Shown: positions 1-8,442 of the stretch, in pieces
How positions within the stretch are numbered: the first letter of the stretch is position 1
How the letters are laid out: the number at the start of each line of letters is the position of its first letter
Made by a program: the position numbers and the translations under genes
Assembly (NCBI RefSeq): GCF_014841215.1
Contig: NZ_JACYTR010000027.1
Span: forward strand, 1 to 60,171
DNA: 60,171 nt
Origin: Pseudomarimonas arenosa
GTDB lineage: Bacteria > Pseudomonadota > Gammaproteobacteria > Xanthomonadales > Xanthomonadaceae
Direction of reading: 5' to 3'
The notes under the pieces: generated by a model
The model's input: the letters and a program-made list of their open reading frames with translations, nothing else
The model's database searches: none
Told to the model about the DNA's origin: nothing

Positions 1-171
1 GAGGGCCGTGCCAGCGCCGAAAGATCGCGAACACTCTGTTATCTCAACACCATCGGTCGAAACTCTCGCCCCGCTTGGAATTGCCGGATCTTTCGGCGCG
101 ACCTCATGAAATATCCGGGTTAATACCCAGCTCCTCCCTCTCCGCTGCGCTCGCTGGCGAATCTCGGGCAC

Positions 172-201
172 AAAAAAAGCCGGCGCGAGGCCGGCTTTTT
201 T
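172..201 (-). terminator. Rho-independent terminator of the cold-shock gene
   Basis: A perfect 6-bp GC stem (GCCGGC at 179-184 and 190-195) with a 5-nt loop is flanked by an A-run on one side and a T-run on the other. It could therefore work in both directions. It lies about 30 bp past the stop of the leftward cold-shock gene. The 171 bp to its left hold no gene I can support. Confidence 0.85.
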
Positions 202-232
202 CTGCTAGCGGGTTTCCCCGCCCGCGGGTGGA

Positions 233-442
233 TCAGACCACCTGCACTTCCTCAGCCTGCATGCCCTTCTGGCCCTGCACGGCCTTGAAGGTCACCTTCT
301 GGCCTTCCTGCAGCGACTTGAAGCCACTGCCCTGGATGGCGCGGAAATGCACGAACAGGTCCGGGCCGGACTCCGGGGTGATGAAGCCGAAGCCCTTGGC
401 GTCGTTGAACCACTTGACGGTACCGCTTTGACGATTTGACAT
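233..442 (-). CDS. Cold-shock domain protein (CspA family)
   Basis: A 69-residue single cold-shock domain protein of the usual family length. Both RNA-binding motifs are present: KGFGFI (RNP1, about residues 16-21) and DLFVHF (RNP2, about 28-33), after the typical GTVKWFN opening. Family members bind single-stranded RNA or DNA and melt mRNA structure in the cytoplasm, either in the cold or constitutively. The start is set by an AGGAG Shine-Dalgarno 6-7 nt upstream. The gene is a single unit, divergent from ahcY, with a strong terminator behind it. Which Csp paralogue it is, and whether it is cold-induced, cannot be told from sequence alone. Confidence 0.95.
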   Translation of the reverse strand: MSNRQSGTVKWFNDAKGFGFITPESGPDLFVHFRAIQGSGFKSLQEGQKVTFKAVQGQKGMQAEEVQVV

Positions 443-444
443 GT

Positions 445-460
445 TTGACTCCTAAGTCAA
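445..460 (-). promoter_or_regulatory. Small hairpin overlapping the csp Shine-Dalgarno
   Basis: Immediately upstream of the csp start codon the leader contains TTGACT-TAGG-AGTCAA, a perfect 6-bp inverted repeat with a 4-nt loop. The AGGAG ribosome-binding site is split between loop and stem. In the mRNA this could partly hide the ribosome-binding site. The inverted repeat is seen; a regulatory role is inference. Confidence 0.4.
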
Positions 461-698
461 CCTGGAAAAATTACGCCCCCACCGGGACATCCGATAGAGC
501 GACTGAGGTTGCTGGGAGTACATGAGACGATGAAGCGGCGGTCAATGACCGCAGCGGGGCACGATTCACTGTGACCCTGGCAAACGCAGTGCGCGTATCA
601 TACGCCGAAACTTCGAATTGTGCGAACACCTTCGTTCAGGTTGAAGGGTGAACGGCCGCCTGCTCGGATTCTTCGACGCGATTTCGACCGCTTCGCGA

Positions 699-704
699 TA
701 CAAT
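699..704 (+). promoter_or_regulatory. Candidate -10 box for ahcY
   Basis: TACAAT matches the sigma-70 -10 consensus at 5 of 6 positions. It would place transcription start near 710, just before the first base of the SAH riboswitch at 716. No convincing -35 box at 17 bp spacing was found. Confidence 0.4.
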
Positions 705-715
705 GCGGGTCCGCT

Positions 716-783
716 TTCGAGGGGCGCTGCGACCGTGACCACGGCCAGGCTCGGAAGTCATCACCGTTCCAACGGCGCCCTCC
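716..783 (+). promoter_or_regulatory. SAH (S-adenosylhomocysteine) riboswitch
   Basis: This segment has the hallmark layout of the SAH riboswitch. P1 is formed by TTCGAG (716-721) pairing with CTCGGA (750-755). The conserved GCGCTGCGAC segment follows, then a small hairpin (733-744), then the conserved CCAGGCTCGGA. The pseudoknot strand GCGCCC (775-780) is exactly complementary to GGGCGC (722-727). It ends about 10 bp before the ahcY ribosome-binding site. Known members switch on SAH hydrolase expression when SAH accumulates, and this position directly upstream of ahcY is the classical one. Confidence 0.9.
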
Positions 784-803
784 TTTGTTATGGAGACAAC
801 GCC

Positions 804-2249
804 ATGAATGCTGTCGTCAAAGACATGCCGTCGCAGGACTACAAAGTCGCTGATATCTCGCTGGCCGATTGGGGCCGCAAGGAAATCGATATCGCCGAGC
901 ACGAGATGCCGGGCCTGATGTCGATTCGCAAGAAGTACGCTGCCGACCTGCCGCTGAAAGGCGTGCGCGTCACCGGCTCGCTGCATATGACGATTCAGAC
1001 CGCAGTGCTGATCGAGACCTTGAAAGACCTCGGCGCGGATGTGCGCTGGGCCTCGTGCAACATCTTCAGCACCCAGGATCACGCCGCCGCCGCGATCGCC
1101 CAATCCGGCACACCGGTGTTCGCCTGGAAGGGTGAAACCCTGGAGGAGTACTGGGATTGCACCCTCGATGCCCTGACCTTCCCTGGCGACGGCTCTGATA
1201 AGTATCGGGGCCCGGAACTGGTGGTGGATGACGGCGGCGATGTCACCCTGCTGATCCACAAGGGCTATGAGCTGGAACACGGCTCGACCTGGGTCGATGG
1301 CCCGAGTGAGTCGGAAGAAGAGCAGATCATCAAGAATCTGCTGAAGCGCGTGCACAAGGAGCGCCCGGGCTTCTGGGGCAAGGTGGTCAAGGATTGGCGC
1401 GGCGTTTCGGAAGAGACCACCACCGGCGTGCACCGTCTATATCAGCTGGCCCAGGCCGGCAAGCTGCTGGTGCCGGCGATCAATGTCAACGACTCAGTCA
1501 CCAAGTCGAAGTTCGACAACCTGTACGGTTGCCGCGAGTCGCTGGCCGATGGCCTGAAGCGGGCGATGGATGTGATGCTCGCCGGCAAGGTTGCGGTGGT
1601 CTGTGGTTATGGCGATGTCGGCAAGGGCTCTGCACATAGTTTGCGCGCCTACGGCTGCCGCGTGGTGGTCACCGAAATCGATCCGATCAATGCTCTGCAG
1701 GCGGCGATGGAAGGTTTCGAGGTGAACACCGTTGAGAACACCCTGGGCCGTGGCGATATCTATGTCACCACCACCGGCAACAAGGATGTGATCACCCTCG
1801 AGCACATGACCCAGATGAAGAATCAGGCCATCGTCTGCAATATCGGCCACTTCGACAACGAGATTCAGGTCGAGAAGCTGAACAAACTGCAGGGCGTGAA
1901 GAAGGTCAATATCAAGCCGCAGGTCGACAAGTACATCCTGCCGGATGGCCGCGAGATGTTCCTGCTCGCCGAAGGCCGCCTGGTCAACCTCGGCTGCGCC
2001 ACCGGTCACCCGAGCTTCGTGATGTCGAACAGCTTTTCCAATCAGACCCTTGCACAGATGGATCTGTGGGCCAATCGCGAGTTCTATGACAAGAAGGTCT
2101 ACGTGCTGCCAAAGAAGCTCGACGAGGAAGTCGCGCGTCTGCACCTGGAGAAGATCGGCGTTAAGTTGACCAAGCTTACCGACGCCCAGGCCGACTACCT
2201 CGGCGTGCCAGTCGACGGCCCGTTCAAGCCGGAACACTATCGCTACTAG
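804..2249 (+). CDS. ahcY: Adenosylhomocysteinase (SAH hydrolase)
   Basis: A 481-residue cytoplasmic enzyme that splits S-adenosylhomocysteine into homocysteine and adenosine, clearing the by-product of SAM-dependent methylation. Family landmarks are present: the substrate segment [29 protein letters not shown], the NAD-binding glycine motif [11 protein letters not shown], the NIGHFDNEI segment, and the C-terminal KPEHYRY tail that completes the neighbouring subunit's NAD site. The reading frame is open further upstream, but the ATG at 804 is preceded by GGAGAC and lies just after the SAH riboswitch, so the upstream extension is rejected. It is followed by a strong terminator, so it is a single-gene unit under riboswitch control. 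Confidence 0.98.
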   Translation: MNAVVKDMPSQDYKVADISLADWGRKEIDIAEHEMPGLMSIRKKYAADLPLKGVRVTGSLHMTIQTAVLIETLKDLGADVRWASCNIFSTQDHAAAAIAQSGTPVFAWKGETLEEYWDCTLDALTFPGDGSDKYRGPELVVDDGGDVTLLIHKGYELEHGSTWVDGPSESEEEQIIKNLLKRVHKERPGFWGKVVKDWRGVSEETTTGVHRLYQLAQAGKLLVPAINVNDSVTKSKFDNLYGCRESLADGLKRAMDVMLAGKVAVVCGYGDVGKGSAHSLRAYGCRVVVTEIDPINALQAAMEGFEVNTVENTLGRGDIYVTTTGNKDVITLEHMTQMKNQAIVCNIGHFDNEIQVEKLNKLQGVKKVNIKPQVDKYILPDGREMFLLAEGRLVNLGCATGHPSFVMSNSFSNQTLAQMDLWANREFYDKKVYVLPKKLDEEVARLHLEKIGVKLTKLTDAQADYLGVPVDGPFKPEHYRY

Positions 2250-2271
2250 GCGCTGCCGACTTGAATCCTGG

Positions 2272-2300
2272 AACGGGCGCTGCGGCGCCCGTTTCTGTTT
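2272..2300 (+). terminator. Terminator of ahcY
   Basis: AACGGGCGC (2272-2280) pairs perfectly with GCGCCCGTT (2285-2293) across a 4-nt loop, followed by the T-rich TCTGTTT. It lies 22 bp after the ahcY stop. Confidence 0.8.
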
Positions 2301-2374
2301 GAAGAGTGATCATTCGAGCGAACGGCGACCCAGGCTAAAGCGCTATACTCGAACCACGTTCGGAGACGATACCG

Positions 2375-3382
2375 GTGGCGCCAATGGCTAAGCTGTATTC
2401 GCTTCTTGGAATCTGTCTCTGCGCGCTCTTGTTGGCCTGCGGCCAAGCCCCGGAGGCTCCGCCGGCAGCCCCTGCTGAGCCGCCTGCAACAGCGCCCTCC
2501 AGCACCAGCCATCTGCGCCTCGGCATCGATCAATGGCCGGGCTATTACCCAGCAGTGCTGGCCGACGAACTTGGCTATTTCGCCAACGCCGGCCTGACCG
2601 TTGAACTGCAGCTACCCGGCGACACCGATCGCATGCTGGCCGAGTTCGCCGCCGGTGAATACGACATGATCGGCGTGGCGCTCGGCGACCTGATCACCCT
2701 GAGTCGCCAGCGCGAGGATGTGGTGGTGCTGCTGGTGTCGGATCAATCGGCCGGAGGTGACGCCTTGTTGGCGGCACCCGGCTTCGAGATTCCATCCAGC
2801 GGCCCGGTACGGATCGGCACCAATCTCGGCGGGTTTGGCGAGCTGTTTATCCGCGAACTGCTGCCGCAAATGGCAATCGACCCGGCCCGCGTCGAGTGGA
2901 TCAATATCGATGCTTCCAGCGTGCCCCAGGCCCTGTTGTCGAAGCAGATCGATCTGGGCCATTGCTGGGAGCCGTATGCCTCACAGGCCGAGGCACTGGG
3001 CGCCACACGTCGTTTCAGCAGCGCCGATACGCCGGGCCTGATTCCCGACGTGATCGCCGCCACCCGCCACGCTGCCGATGCCAATCCCGCCGCCTACCGA
3101 GCATTCACCGATGGCTGGTTCCGCGCCGTCGACTGGTGGCGCAGCCACCCGGAACAGGCCGCGCAATTGATTGAGCAACGACTTGCTCTGCCCGCCGGAG
3201 GCGCTGGACTCACCGGCATCGAATTGCAGGATCTGGCGGCGAACCAGCGTTTGCTGGGCGCATCAGGTGCCGCAGAGCTGGAGCCGGTGATCGACCGCTA
3301 TAGCGAATTCTTTGTGGCCCGAGGTCGCTTGATCGATCCGATACAGGCAAAGGAGATGCTGATTCCAGAACTGCTGCCGTGA
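2375..3382 (+). CDS. Periplasmic-binding lipoprotein, NMT1/SsuA-like
   Basis: A 335-residue protein with a lipoprotein signal (lipobox LLAC, Cys about residue 22), a low-complexity Ala/Pro linker, then a type-2 periplasmic-binding fold of the NMT1/SsuA/TauA kind (LRLGIDQWPGYYPAVLADELGYF, GEYDMIGVALGDL, and a later LGHCWEPYA segment). It should sit anchored in the periplasm and bind a small ligand; the ligand is unknown. The GTG start is chosen because GGAG lies 8 nt upstream; the in-frame ATG at 2384 is too far from it. No ABC permease or ATPase is nearby. Its stop overlaps the start of a sensor kinase by 4 bp, so it is more likely a ligand-sensing partner of that kinase than a transport component. 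Confidence 0.85.
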   Translation: MAPMAKLYSLLGICLCALLLACGQAPEAPPAAPAEPPATAPSSTSHLRLGIDQWPGYYPAVLADELGYFANAGLTVELQLPGDTDRMLAEFAAGEYDMIGVALGDLITLSRQREDVVVLLVSDQSAGGDALLAAPGFEIPSSGPVRIGTNLGGFGELFIRELLPQMAIDPARVEWINIDASSVPQALLSKQIDLGHCWEPYASQAEALGATRRFSSADTPGLIPDVIAATRHAADANPAAYRAFTDGWFRAVDWWRSHPEQAAQLIEQRLALPAGGAGLTGIELQDLAANQRLLGASGAAELEPVIDRYSEFFVARGRLIDPIQAKEMLIPELLP

Positions 3383-6213
3383 GCACGCGCAACTTCATCG
3401 CCTTGATGTTGCTGCTGCTGGCCGGCCTGCCGATGTGCGTCGGCGCCTGGCTGCTGCACGGGCGCGAGGTGCAGTCGGCGAGCAGCAGACTCGACCAACG
3501 CCTGAGCGCCTTGAACACCGAACTTAGCAACGAGTTAGGTCGACACATCGAAGCGGCGCTTGAGGCGGTCCGCGCCGACGGCAGCCTGCCCGGGCTGGCC
3601 GAAGCGGTGCTCACCGAGCACATGGAAACCGAGCAGCGCCTGCAGGTCAATCGCCTGCTCACCGCACTGAAGGGCCGTGATCCGCTCAACATGGCCGATA
3701 TCAGTCTGCTCGACCTTAACGGCACTGTCCGTGCGTCGACCAATGCCAGCGTCGTCGGCAGTGACCAAAGCCAGTCTGAAGACTATCGGGCGGTACGCCA
3801 GCTGGCACGGCCATTCTGGTTCAGTGGCAACCGCGGCGCCGGTCAACGAACGGCGCTGCTGATCGCCGCCTCACCCATTCGCGATGTGCAGGACGAGCCA
3901 GTCGGTGTGCTGCGGGTGCAATACCAGGCCGCCATGCTGACCCAGATCCTGGACGGAGAAATTCGCGACGCTCCCGGCTTCGGCGCCCAACTGTTCGGCC
4001 CCATGGGCCAGCGCTTGGCGGAGGCTGGCGCCAAGGGCACGGCACTGGACTCCCAGCCGATTCCCGGCAGCGCCGCGCAACAGCTCGGACAAGGCACGGA
4101 GCAGCTACGAGCGCTGGCCAGTGTGCTGCCGCGCACGGGCTGGCGCCTGGTAGTGTTCGAGCCCGGCCAGCGTGCACTGGAGCGCCGCCAATCGATCGAC
4201 CGGCGCTGGATCGCGCAAGCCAGTGGCCTGGCCGTACTGATGGCCGTCGCCGCCTGGCTGATCGGCCACTTGATTGCAGCGCCATTGATGCGCCTGACCA
4301 GTACCGTCAGCTCGATCGCGGAAGGCGATCTCGATCGCCGGGTACGCCCTTCGGGCAGTATGGAGATCAGACGCCTCGCCGAAGCTGTCAACGACATGAA
4401 CCAGCGCCTGGCAGTGAATCTCAATTCGCTGACCCAGGAGCTGAGCCAGCGACGTGAGGCCGAGGCCGAACTTCGGGCAAGTGAAGAACGGCTCAGCACA
4501 CTGATCGACCAATTACCTGGAACGGTCTACCGCTGCCGCTGGCAACCCGCCTGGCAAATGCTATTCATCAGTGCCCAGGCAAAGCAGCTGACAGGATACA
4601 AACCGGCTGCGCTGATCGGCGACCAATCCTTGAGCTATGCATCGTTGATTGCCGCAGATGACTTCGAAAGTACGCGCGAGAAAATCGAGCAGGCGGTGCG
4701 CGAAGGACGACCGTTTGAGGTTCACTACCGATTGTTTCATCGAGATGGCAGCCTGCACTGGGTGTGGGAGCGAGGCCAGGCTCACTATGGCGCCGAACAC
4801 GAAGTGCAATGGCTGGACGGCGTTCTGTTCGACATCAGCGAAGCACGCCGTGCCGAGCTGTTGATCACTACATTGCGCGAGAGCATTGATCACCAGATTG
4901 GTGGCGACTATTTCAGCTCACTCGGTCAGGCGATCAGAAACGCGCTACGCATGAGCGCTGCCTTCATCCTGCGCTACCGACCGGGCCAGCCCTTGCAGCG
5001 GCTGACCACCTCAGCCGACGACGATCAATCGACGGAGGCCCTGGTTGAGATCTTGCGGCCGCTGTTCGAACAGATTGTCGAGCGCGGCGAGTTGCTGCTG
5101 GAAAGGGGCCTGCATCGGCAGCATCCATCGGTCGGACACGGTATCGATGGCATCGTCGGCATCGCCCTGCGCAACACCGCCGCGATACCGATCGGCGTGC
5201 TGGCGGTGGTTCATCGCCACCCGATTACCGATGGCAGCGCCGCCCTCGAGCTGCTGCGGCTATGCGCGCCGCGAACCGTGGCGGAGATCGAACGTGCCGA
5301 GGCCCAGGCACAACTGCAGACCCTGGCCGAACAGCTGGAACAGCGCGTCGAGCAGCGCACGGCCGAACTGCGCACCAGCCATCAGCAATTGTCGCAGGCG
5401 ATGGATCAGGTGATGAACAGCGAGAAGCTGGCCTCGTTGGGCAGCCTGGTGGCTGGCGTGGCGCATGAACTCAGCACGCCAATCGGCAATGCCCTGACGT
5501 CGGCCACCGCCCTGCACAGCTTGATGCGGGTGTTCAGCAAGGAGAGCAGCAGCGGCCAGCTACGACGTTCCTCACTTGATCGGTTTGTCAGTGAAGGTCA
5601 GGAGGCGGGCGAACTGATCGAGCGCAACCTGCATCGGGCAGCCGAACTGATCAATCACTTCAAACAAGTCGCGGTGGATCAGACCAGCGCCAGAAGGCGC
5701 CGTTTCGATCTTAACACCACACTACAGGAAGTCCTGACCACCCTGCGGCCACAGCTCAAGCGCACAACCCATAGGATTGAATGCGAGGTACCGCCCGGGA
5801 TCGAGTTCGACAGCTTCCCCGGCCCCTTGGAACAGGTGATCACCAACCTGATTACCAACAGTCTCGACCACGCTTTTCCCAACGCTCGCTGCGGCACGAT
5901 CTCCATTCGGGCCGAGTCTTTGGGCGCGTCGGCGCGAATCGAGTATCGTGACGATGGCGTTGGTGTGCCGAGCGAATACTTGCGCCGGGTCTTCGATCCA
6001 TTCTTCACCACCCGACTGGGCAGCGGCGGAAGCGGACTCGGCTTGTATCTGGTGCACAATCTGGTGCGTGGCGTGCTGGCGGGCTCACTGCGCATGGAAA
6101 GTACGGAGGGAAGCGGAACTAGCTTCTACATCGAGCTTCCACTTCAGCCCCCGCAGCTCGGTGATGGCAATGCGGAAGTCATCAACATCATGCATCGACA
6201 GGCCAACGGGTAA
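3379..6213 (+). CDS. Membrane sensor histidine kinase (HAMP-PAS-HisKA-HATPase)
   Basis: A 944-residue sensor kinase. Order: transmembrane helix (about 5-25); periplasmic sensor region (about 30-275) resembling a CACHE-type domain (SLLDLNGTVRAST); second transmembrane helix (about 280-300); HAMP; PAS fold (about 370-490); a GAF-like region; a coiled coil; HisKA with phospho-acceptor His near residue 696 (GVAHELSTPIGN); and an HATPase domain with N-box NLITNSLDHA, DDGVGVP and SGLGLYLVHNL. It lacks its own receiver. It starts with GTG overlapping the lipoprotein stop (GTGA) and is followed 15 bp later by a REC-EAL gene, so the three form one signalling operon: ligand-binding lipoprotein, kinase, c-di-GMP regulator. 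Confidence 0.93.
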   Translation: MSTRNFIALMLLLLAGLPMCVGAWLLHGREVQSASSRLDQRLSALNTELSNELGRHIEAALEAVRADGSLPGLAEAVLTEHMETEQRLQVNRLLTALKGRDPLNMADISLLDLNGTVRASTNASVVGSDQSQSEDYRAVRQLARPFWFSGNRGAGQRTALLIAASPIRDVQDEPVGVLRVQYQAAMLTQILDGEIRDAPGFGAQLFGPMGQRLAEAGAKGTALDSQPIPGSAAQQLGQGTEQLRALASVLPRTGWRLVVFEPGQRALERRQSIDRRWIAQASGLAVLMAVAAWLIGHLIAAPLMRLTSTVSSIAEGDLDRRVRPSGSMEIRRLAEAVNDMNQRLAVNLNSLTQELSQRREAEAELRASEERLSTLIDQLPGTVYRCRWQPAWQMLFISAQAKQLTGYKPAALIGDQSLSYASLIAADDFESTREKIEQAVREGRPFEVHYRLFHRDGSLHWVWERGQAHYGAEHEVQWLDGVLFDISEARRAELLITTLRESIDHQIGGDYFSSLGQAIRNALRMSAAFILRYRPGQPLQRLTTSADDDQSTEALVEILRPLFEQIVERGELLLERGLHRQHPSVGHGIDGIVGIALRNTAAIPIGVLAVVHRHPITDGSAALELLRLCAPRTVAEIERAEAQAQLQTLAEQLEQRVEQRTAELRTSHQQLSQAMDQVMNSEKLASLGSLVAGVAHELSTPIGNALTSATALHSLMRVFSKESSSGQLRRSSLDRFVSEGQEAGELIERNLHRAAELINHFKQVAVDQTSARRRRFDLNTTLQEVLTTLRPQLKRTTHRIECEVPPGIEFDSFPGPLEQVITNLITNSLDHAFPNARCGTISIRAESLGASARIEYRDDGVGVPSEYLRRVFDPFFTTRLGSGGSGLGLYLVHNLVRGVLAGSLRMESTEGSGTSFYIELPLQPPQLGDGNAEVINIMHRQANG

Positions 6214-6228
6214 AGGAGCGCCACCGCT

Positions 6229-8442
6229 GTGAGCAACGATGACCTGGTAATCCTTATTGAAGAAGAGGACAGCCCGACACGCGAGCACCGGCCGAGTTGG
6301 AGCGTACTGGTGATCGACGATGACAGCGAAGTGCATGCGGCAACCTCGTTCGCCTTGCGCAGAGTGGAGATTCTCGGTCGGCCGTTGCAGCTCTGTCACA
6401 TGCACTCCGCTCAACAGGCACGCGCACAACTACTGGATATGGAACCGCCGGCAGTGGTGCTGCTCGACGTGGTGATGGAAACCGAGGATGCAGGATTGCG
6501 ACTGGTCGATTTCCTGCGATCGGACTGCGGCTGGAGCGAAACCCGCATCATCCTGCGCACCGGCCAACCAGGCCAGGCGCCGGAACTAGCCGTATTCGAC
6601 CGCTACGACATCAACGACTACCGAACCAAGGCCGAATTGACCCAAACAAGGCTGATCACGGCAATTTCCGGCGCCATCCGCTCCTTTGATCAGATCCATA
6701 CCATCGCCGAGAATCGCCGCGGGCTTGAACTGATCATTCGCTCCGCGCCTGATCTGCTCAATCAACGGGCAGTCACGACGTTTGCCGAGGGCGTGCTGAC
6801 GCAGTTTGCCGCCCTGCTTCGGGTGCCCCTGGACGGCATCGTTTGCGCGCAGCGTGGCTCACCGCTCGACCCGGAGGATCTTCGCTTGTTTGTGGTAGGC
6901 GCTGCAGGCAGGCTTGCCAACACCGCACTGCAACCGTTGGATCAGCTGGAAGATCGCGAGATCGGTCTGTTTATCCGTCAGGCGATCGAACAACGCACTC
7001 ACCAGTTTGAATCCCATCGCAGTGTCCTGTTTCTGAACGCGGCGGGACGCGATGCCGCGGTGTTCATCGCCGCCGGGCACAACCTGCTCAAACTGGACCG
7101 ACAACTGATCGAAGTGTTCGCGGCCAATATCTCTGCCTGCTTCTCGAATCTGCAACGCTTTGAAGAAATCAACTTCGTCGCCTTCCACGATGGCCTGACG
7201 GGCATCGGCAACCGCGCTCAGTTGCTGCGCGACCTTGATAGCTTGCGCTGCCAGGGACAAGGGCAGGTCGAGCAGGCAGTGGCACTGATCGACATCCGAC
7301 AGTTTGCTGAACTCAACGATGGCCTGGGGCAGGAACTGGGCAATCAGATTCTGATGACCGTTGCCAGACGAATACACGCACGATTGGGCCAGCACTGTGC
7401 GCTGGCCCGCGTCGGCGCCGACGTGTTTGCCATCGCCGGCCCTGCGGAGTGGGTCAATCCGCAGCAGCTTCTGGATCTGTTTGCCGAGCCCTTTGCCATC
7501 GCTGAACATAGACTTCATCTGCGGATCTCGCTGGGCTTGGCGCAGATCACGTCCGAGAGCGAGTCGGCCATCAACCTGCTCAAACAGGTCAGCATCGCCC
7601 TCAACCGAGCGAAGCGTAGTCTGAACCGTGATCACGTCTACTTCGAAAAGGAAATGGAGCACGACACCCGAAGGCGGCTGTCGATCATCCATGCCTTGCA
7701 CGAGGATTTTCGCCGTGATCGGCTGGAAGTCTGGTTTCAGCCGCAGATCCGCGCCGATGACCAGGCCGCAGTCGCGATGGAGGCCCTGCTGCGCTGGACC
7801 GGCGAGCAAGGCTTCGTACAACCCCCCAATGTGTTTGTGCCGCTGGCAGAACACAGTGGATTGATCATTGAGCTGGGCTATTTCGTGCTGCAGCGCTCGC
7901 TCGAAGCCTTGAGTCGATTGAACGATCGCCCGGGCGCGCCGGTCAGGGTGTCGGTGAATGTCAGCCTGGCACAGTTCCGTCAGATCGATTTTCTGCAACG
8001 TGTACAACGCATCATTGCCGAATCAGGCCATCCGCCGCAGGCGATAGAACTGGAAATCACTGAATCGATCGCGATGGATGAACCGAAGGTCGTGAGCAAT
8101 ACCCTACGCGCGTTGCGCGCATTTGGCGTGCGCGTCGCGGTTGATGATTTTGGCACCGGCTACTCCTCTCTCACGCAGCTGCGGCAATTGCCGCTCGATG
8201 CGATGAAGATCGACCGCAGCTTTGTCCTTGATCTTGCTGAACCGGACGGTCGCTGGCTGGTCGAAAGCATCATCGCGCTGTCCAAGCGACTGGGACTTGA
8301 GAGCGTGGCTGAAGGCGTGGAATCGGCCGAGCAGGCCGCGCAACTGCGCGACCTTGGCTGCGATCTTCTGCAGGGCTACCATTTCGCCCGCCCGATGCCC
8401 CTGTCAGGACTGCTTGATTGGCTGGATCAGCGCGCCGCCTGA
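6229..8442 (+). CDS. Response regulator REC-DUF3369-GGDEF-EAL (likely c-di-GMP phosphodiesterase)
   Basis: A 737-residue regulator. The REC domain (about 24-150) has the acidic pair in VLVIDDD and phospho-acceptor Asp near residue 80 (VVLLDVVME). Next comes a DUF3369-type region (about 155-315), then a GGDEF fold whose signature is degenerate (RVGADVF), and a C-terminal EAL domain (about 500-737). The EAL catalytic set looks complete: EALLRW (E near 518), SVNVS, EITES, VDDFGTGYSSL, MKIDRSF, VAEGVES and QGYHF. Degradation of c-di-GMP is therefore expected, with GGDEF probably a regulatory GTP-binding module. The GTG start has GGAG 10 nt upstream. The upstream kinase is the obvious phosphodonor. 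The last 16 bp overlap the convergent hybrid kinase gene. Confidence 0.93.
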   Translation: MSNDDLVILIEEEDSPTREHRPSWSVLVIDDDSEVHAATSFALRRVEILGRPLQLCHMHSAQQARAQLLDMEPPAVVLLDVVMETEDAGLRLVDFLRSDCGWSETRIILRTGQPGQAPELAVFDRYDINDYRTKAELTQTRLITAISGAIRSFDQIHTIAENRRGLELIIRSAPDLLNQRAVTTFAEGVLTQFAALLRVPLDGIVCAQRGSPLDPEDLRLFVVGAAGRLANTALQPLDQLEDREIGLFIRQAIEQRTHQFESHRSVLFLNAAGRDAAVFIAAGHNLLKLDRQLIEVFAANISACFSNLQRFEEINFVAFHDGLTGIGNRAQLLRDLDSLRCQGQGQVEQAVALIDIRQFAELNDGLGQELGNQILMTVARRIHARLGQHCALARVGADVFAIAGPAEWVNPQQLLDLFAEPFAIAEHRLHLRISLGLAQITSESESAINLLKQVSIALNRAKRSLNRDHVYFEKEMEHDTRRRLSIIHALHEDFRRDRLEVWFQPQIRADDQAAVAMEALLRWTGEQGFVQPPNVFVPLAEHSGLIIELGYFVLQRSLEALSRLNDRPGAPVRVSVNVSLAQFRQIDFLQRVQRIIAESGHPPQAIELEITESIAMDEPKVVSNTLRALRAFGVRVAVDDFGTGYSSLTQLRQLPLDAMKIDRSFVLDLAEPDGRWLVESIIALSKRLGLESVAEGVESAEQAAQLRDLGCDLLQGYHFARPMPLSGLLDWLDQRAA

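Noticed and set aside
1-171. Possible partial gene at the left edge
   Set aside because: Only short frames without domain or ribosome-binding site; the frame 75-431 is antisense to the cold-shock gene.
648-803. Upstream extension of the ahcY frame
   Set aside because: It would translate through the SAH riboswitch. The ATG at 804 has a proper ribosome-binding site and matches the family start.
2375-3382. Assignment of the lipoprotein as part of an ABC importer
   Set aside because: No permease or ATPase gene nearby; the tight coupling is with a sensor kinase.
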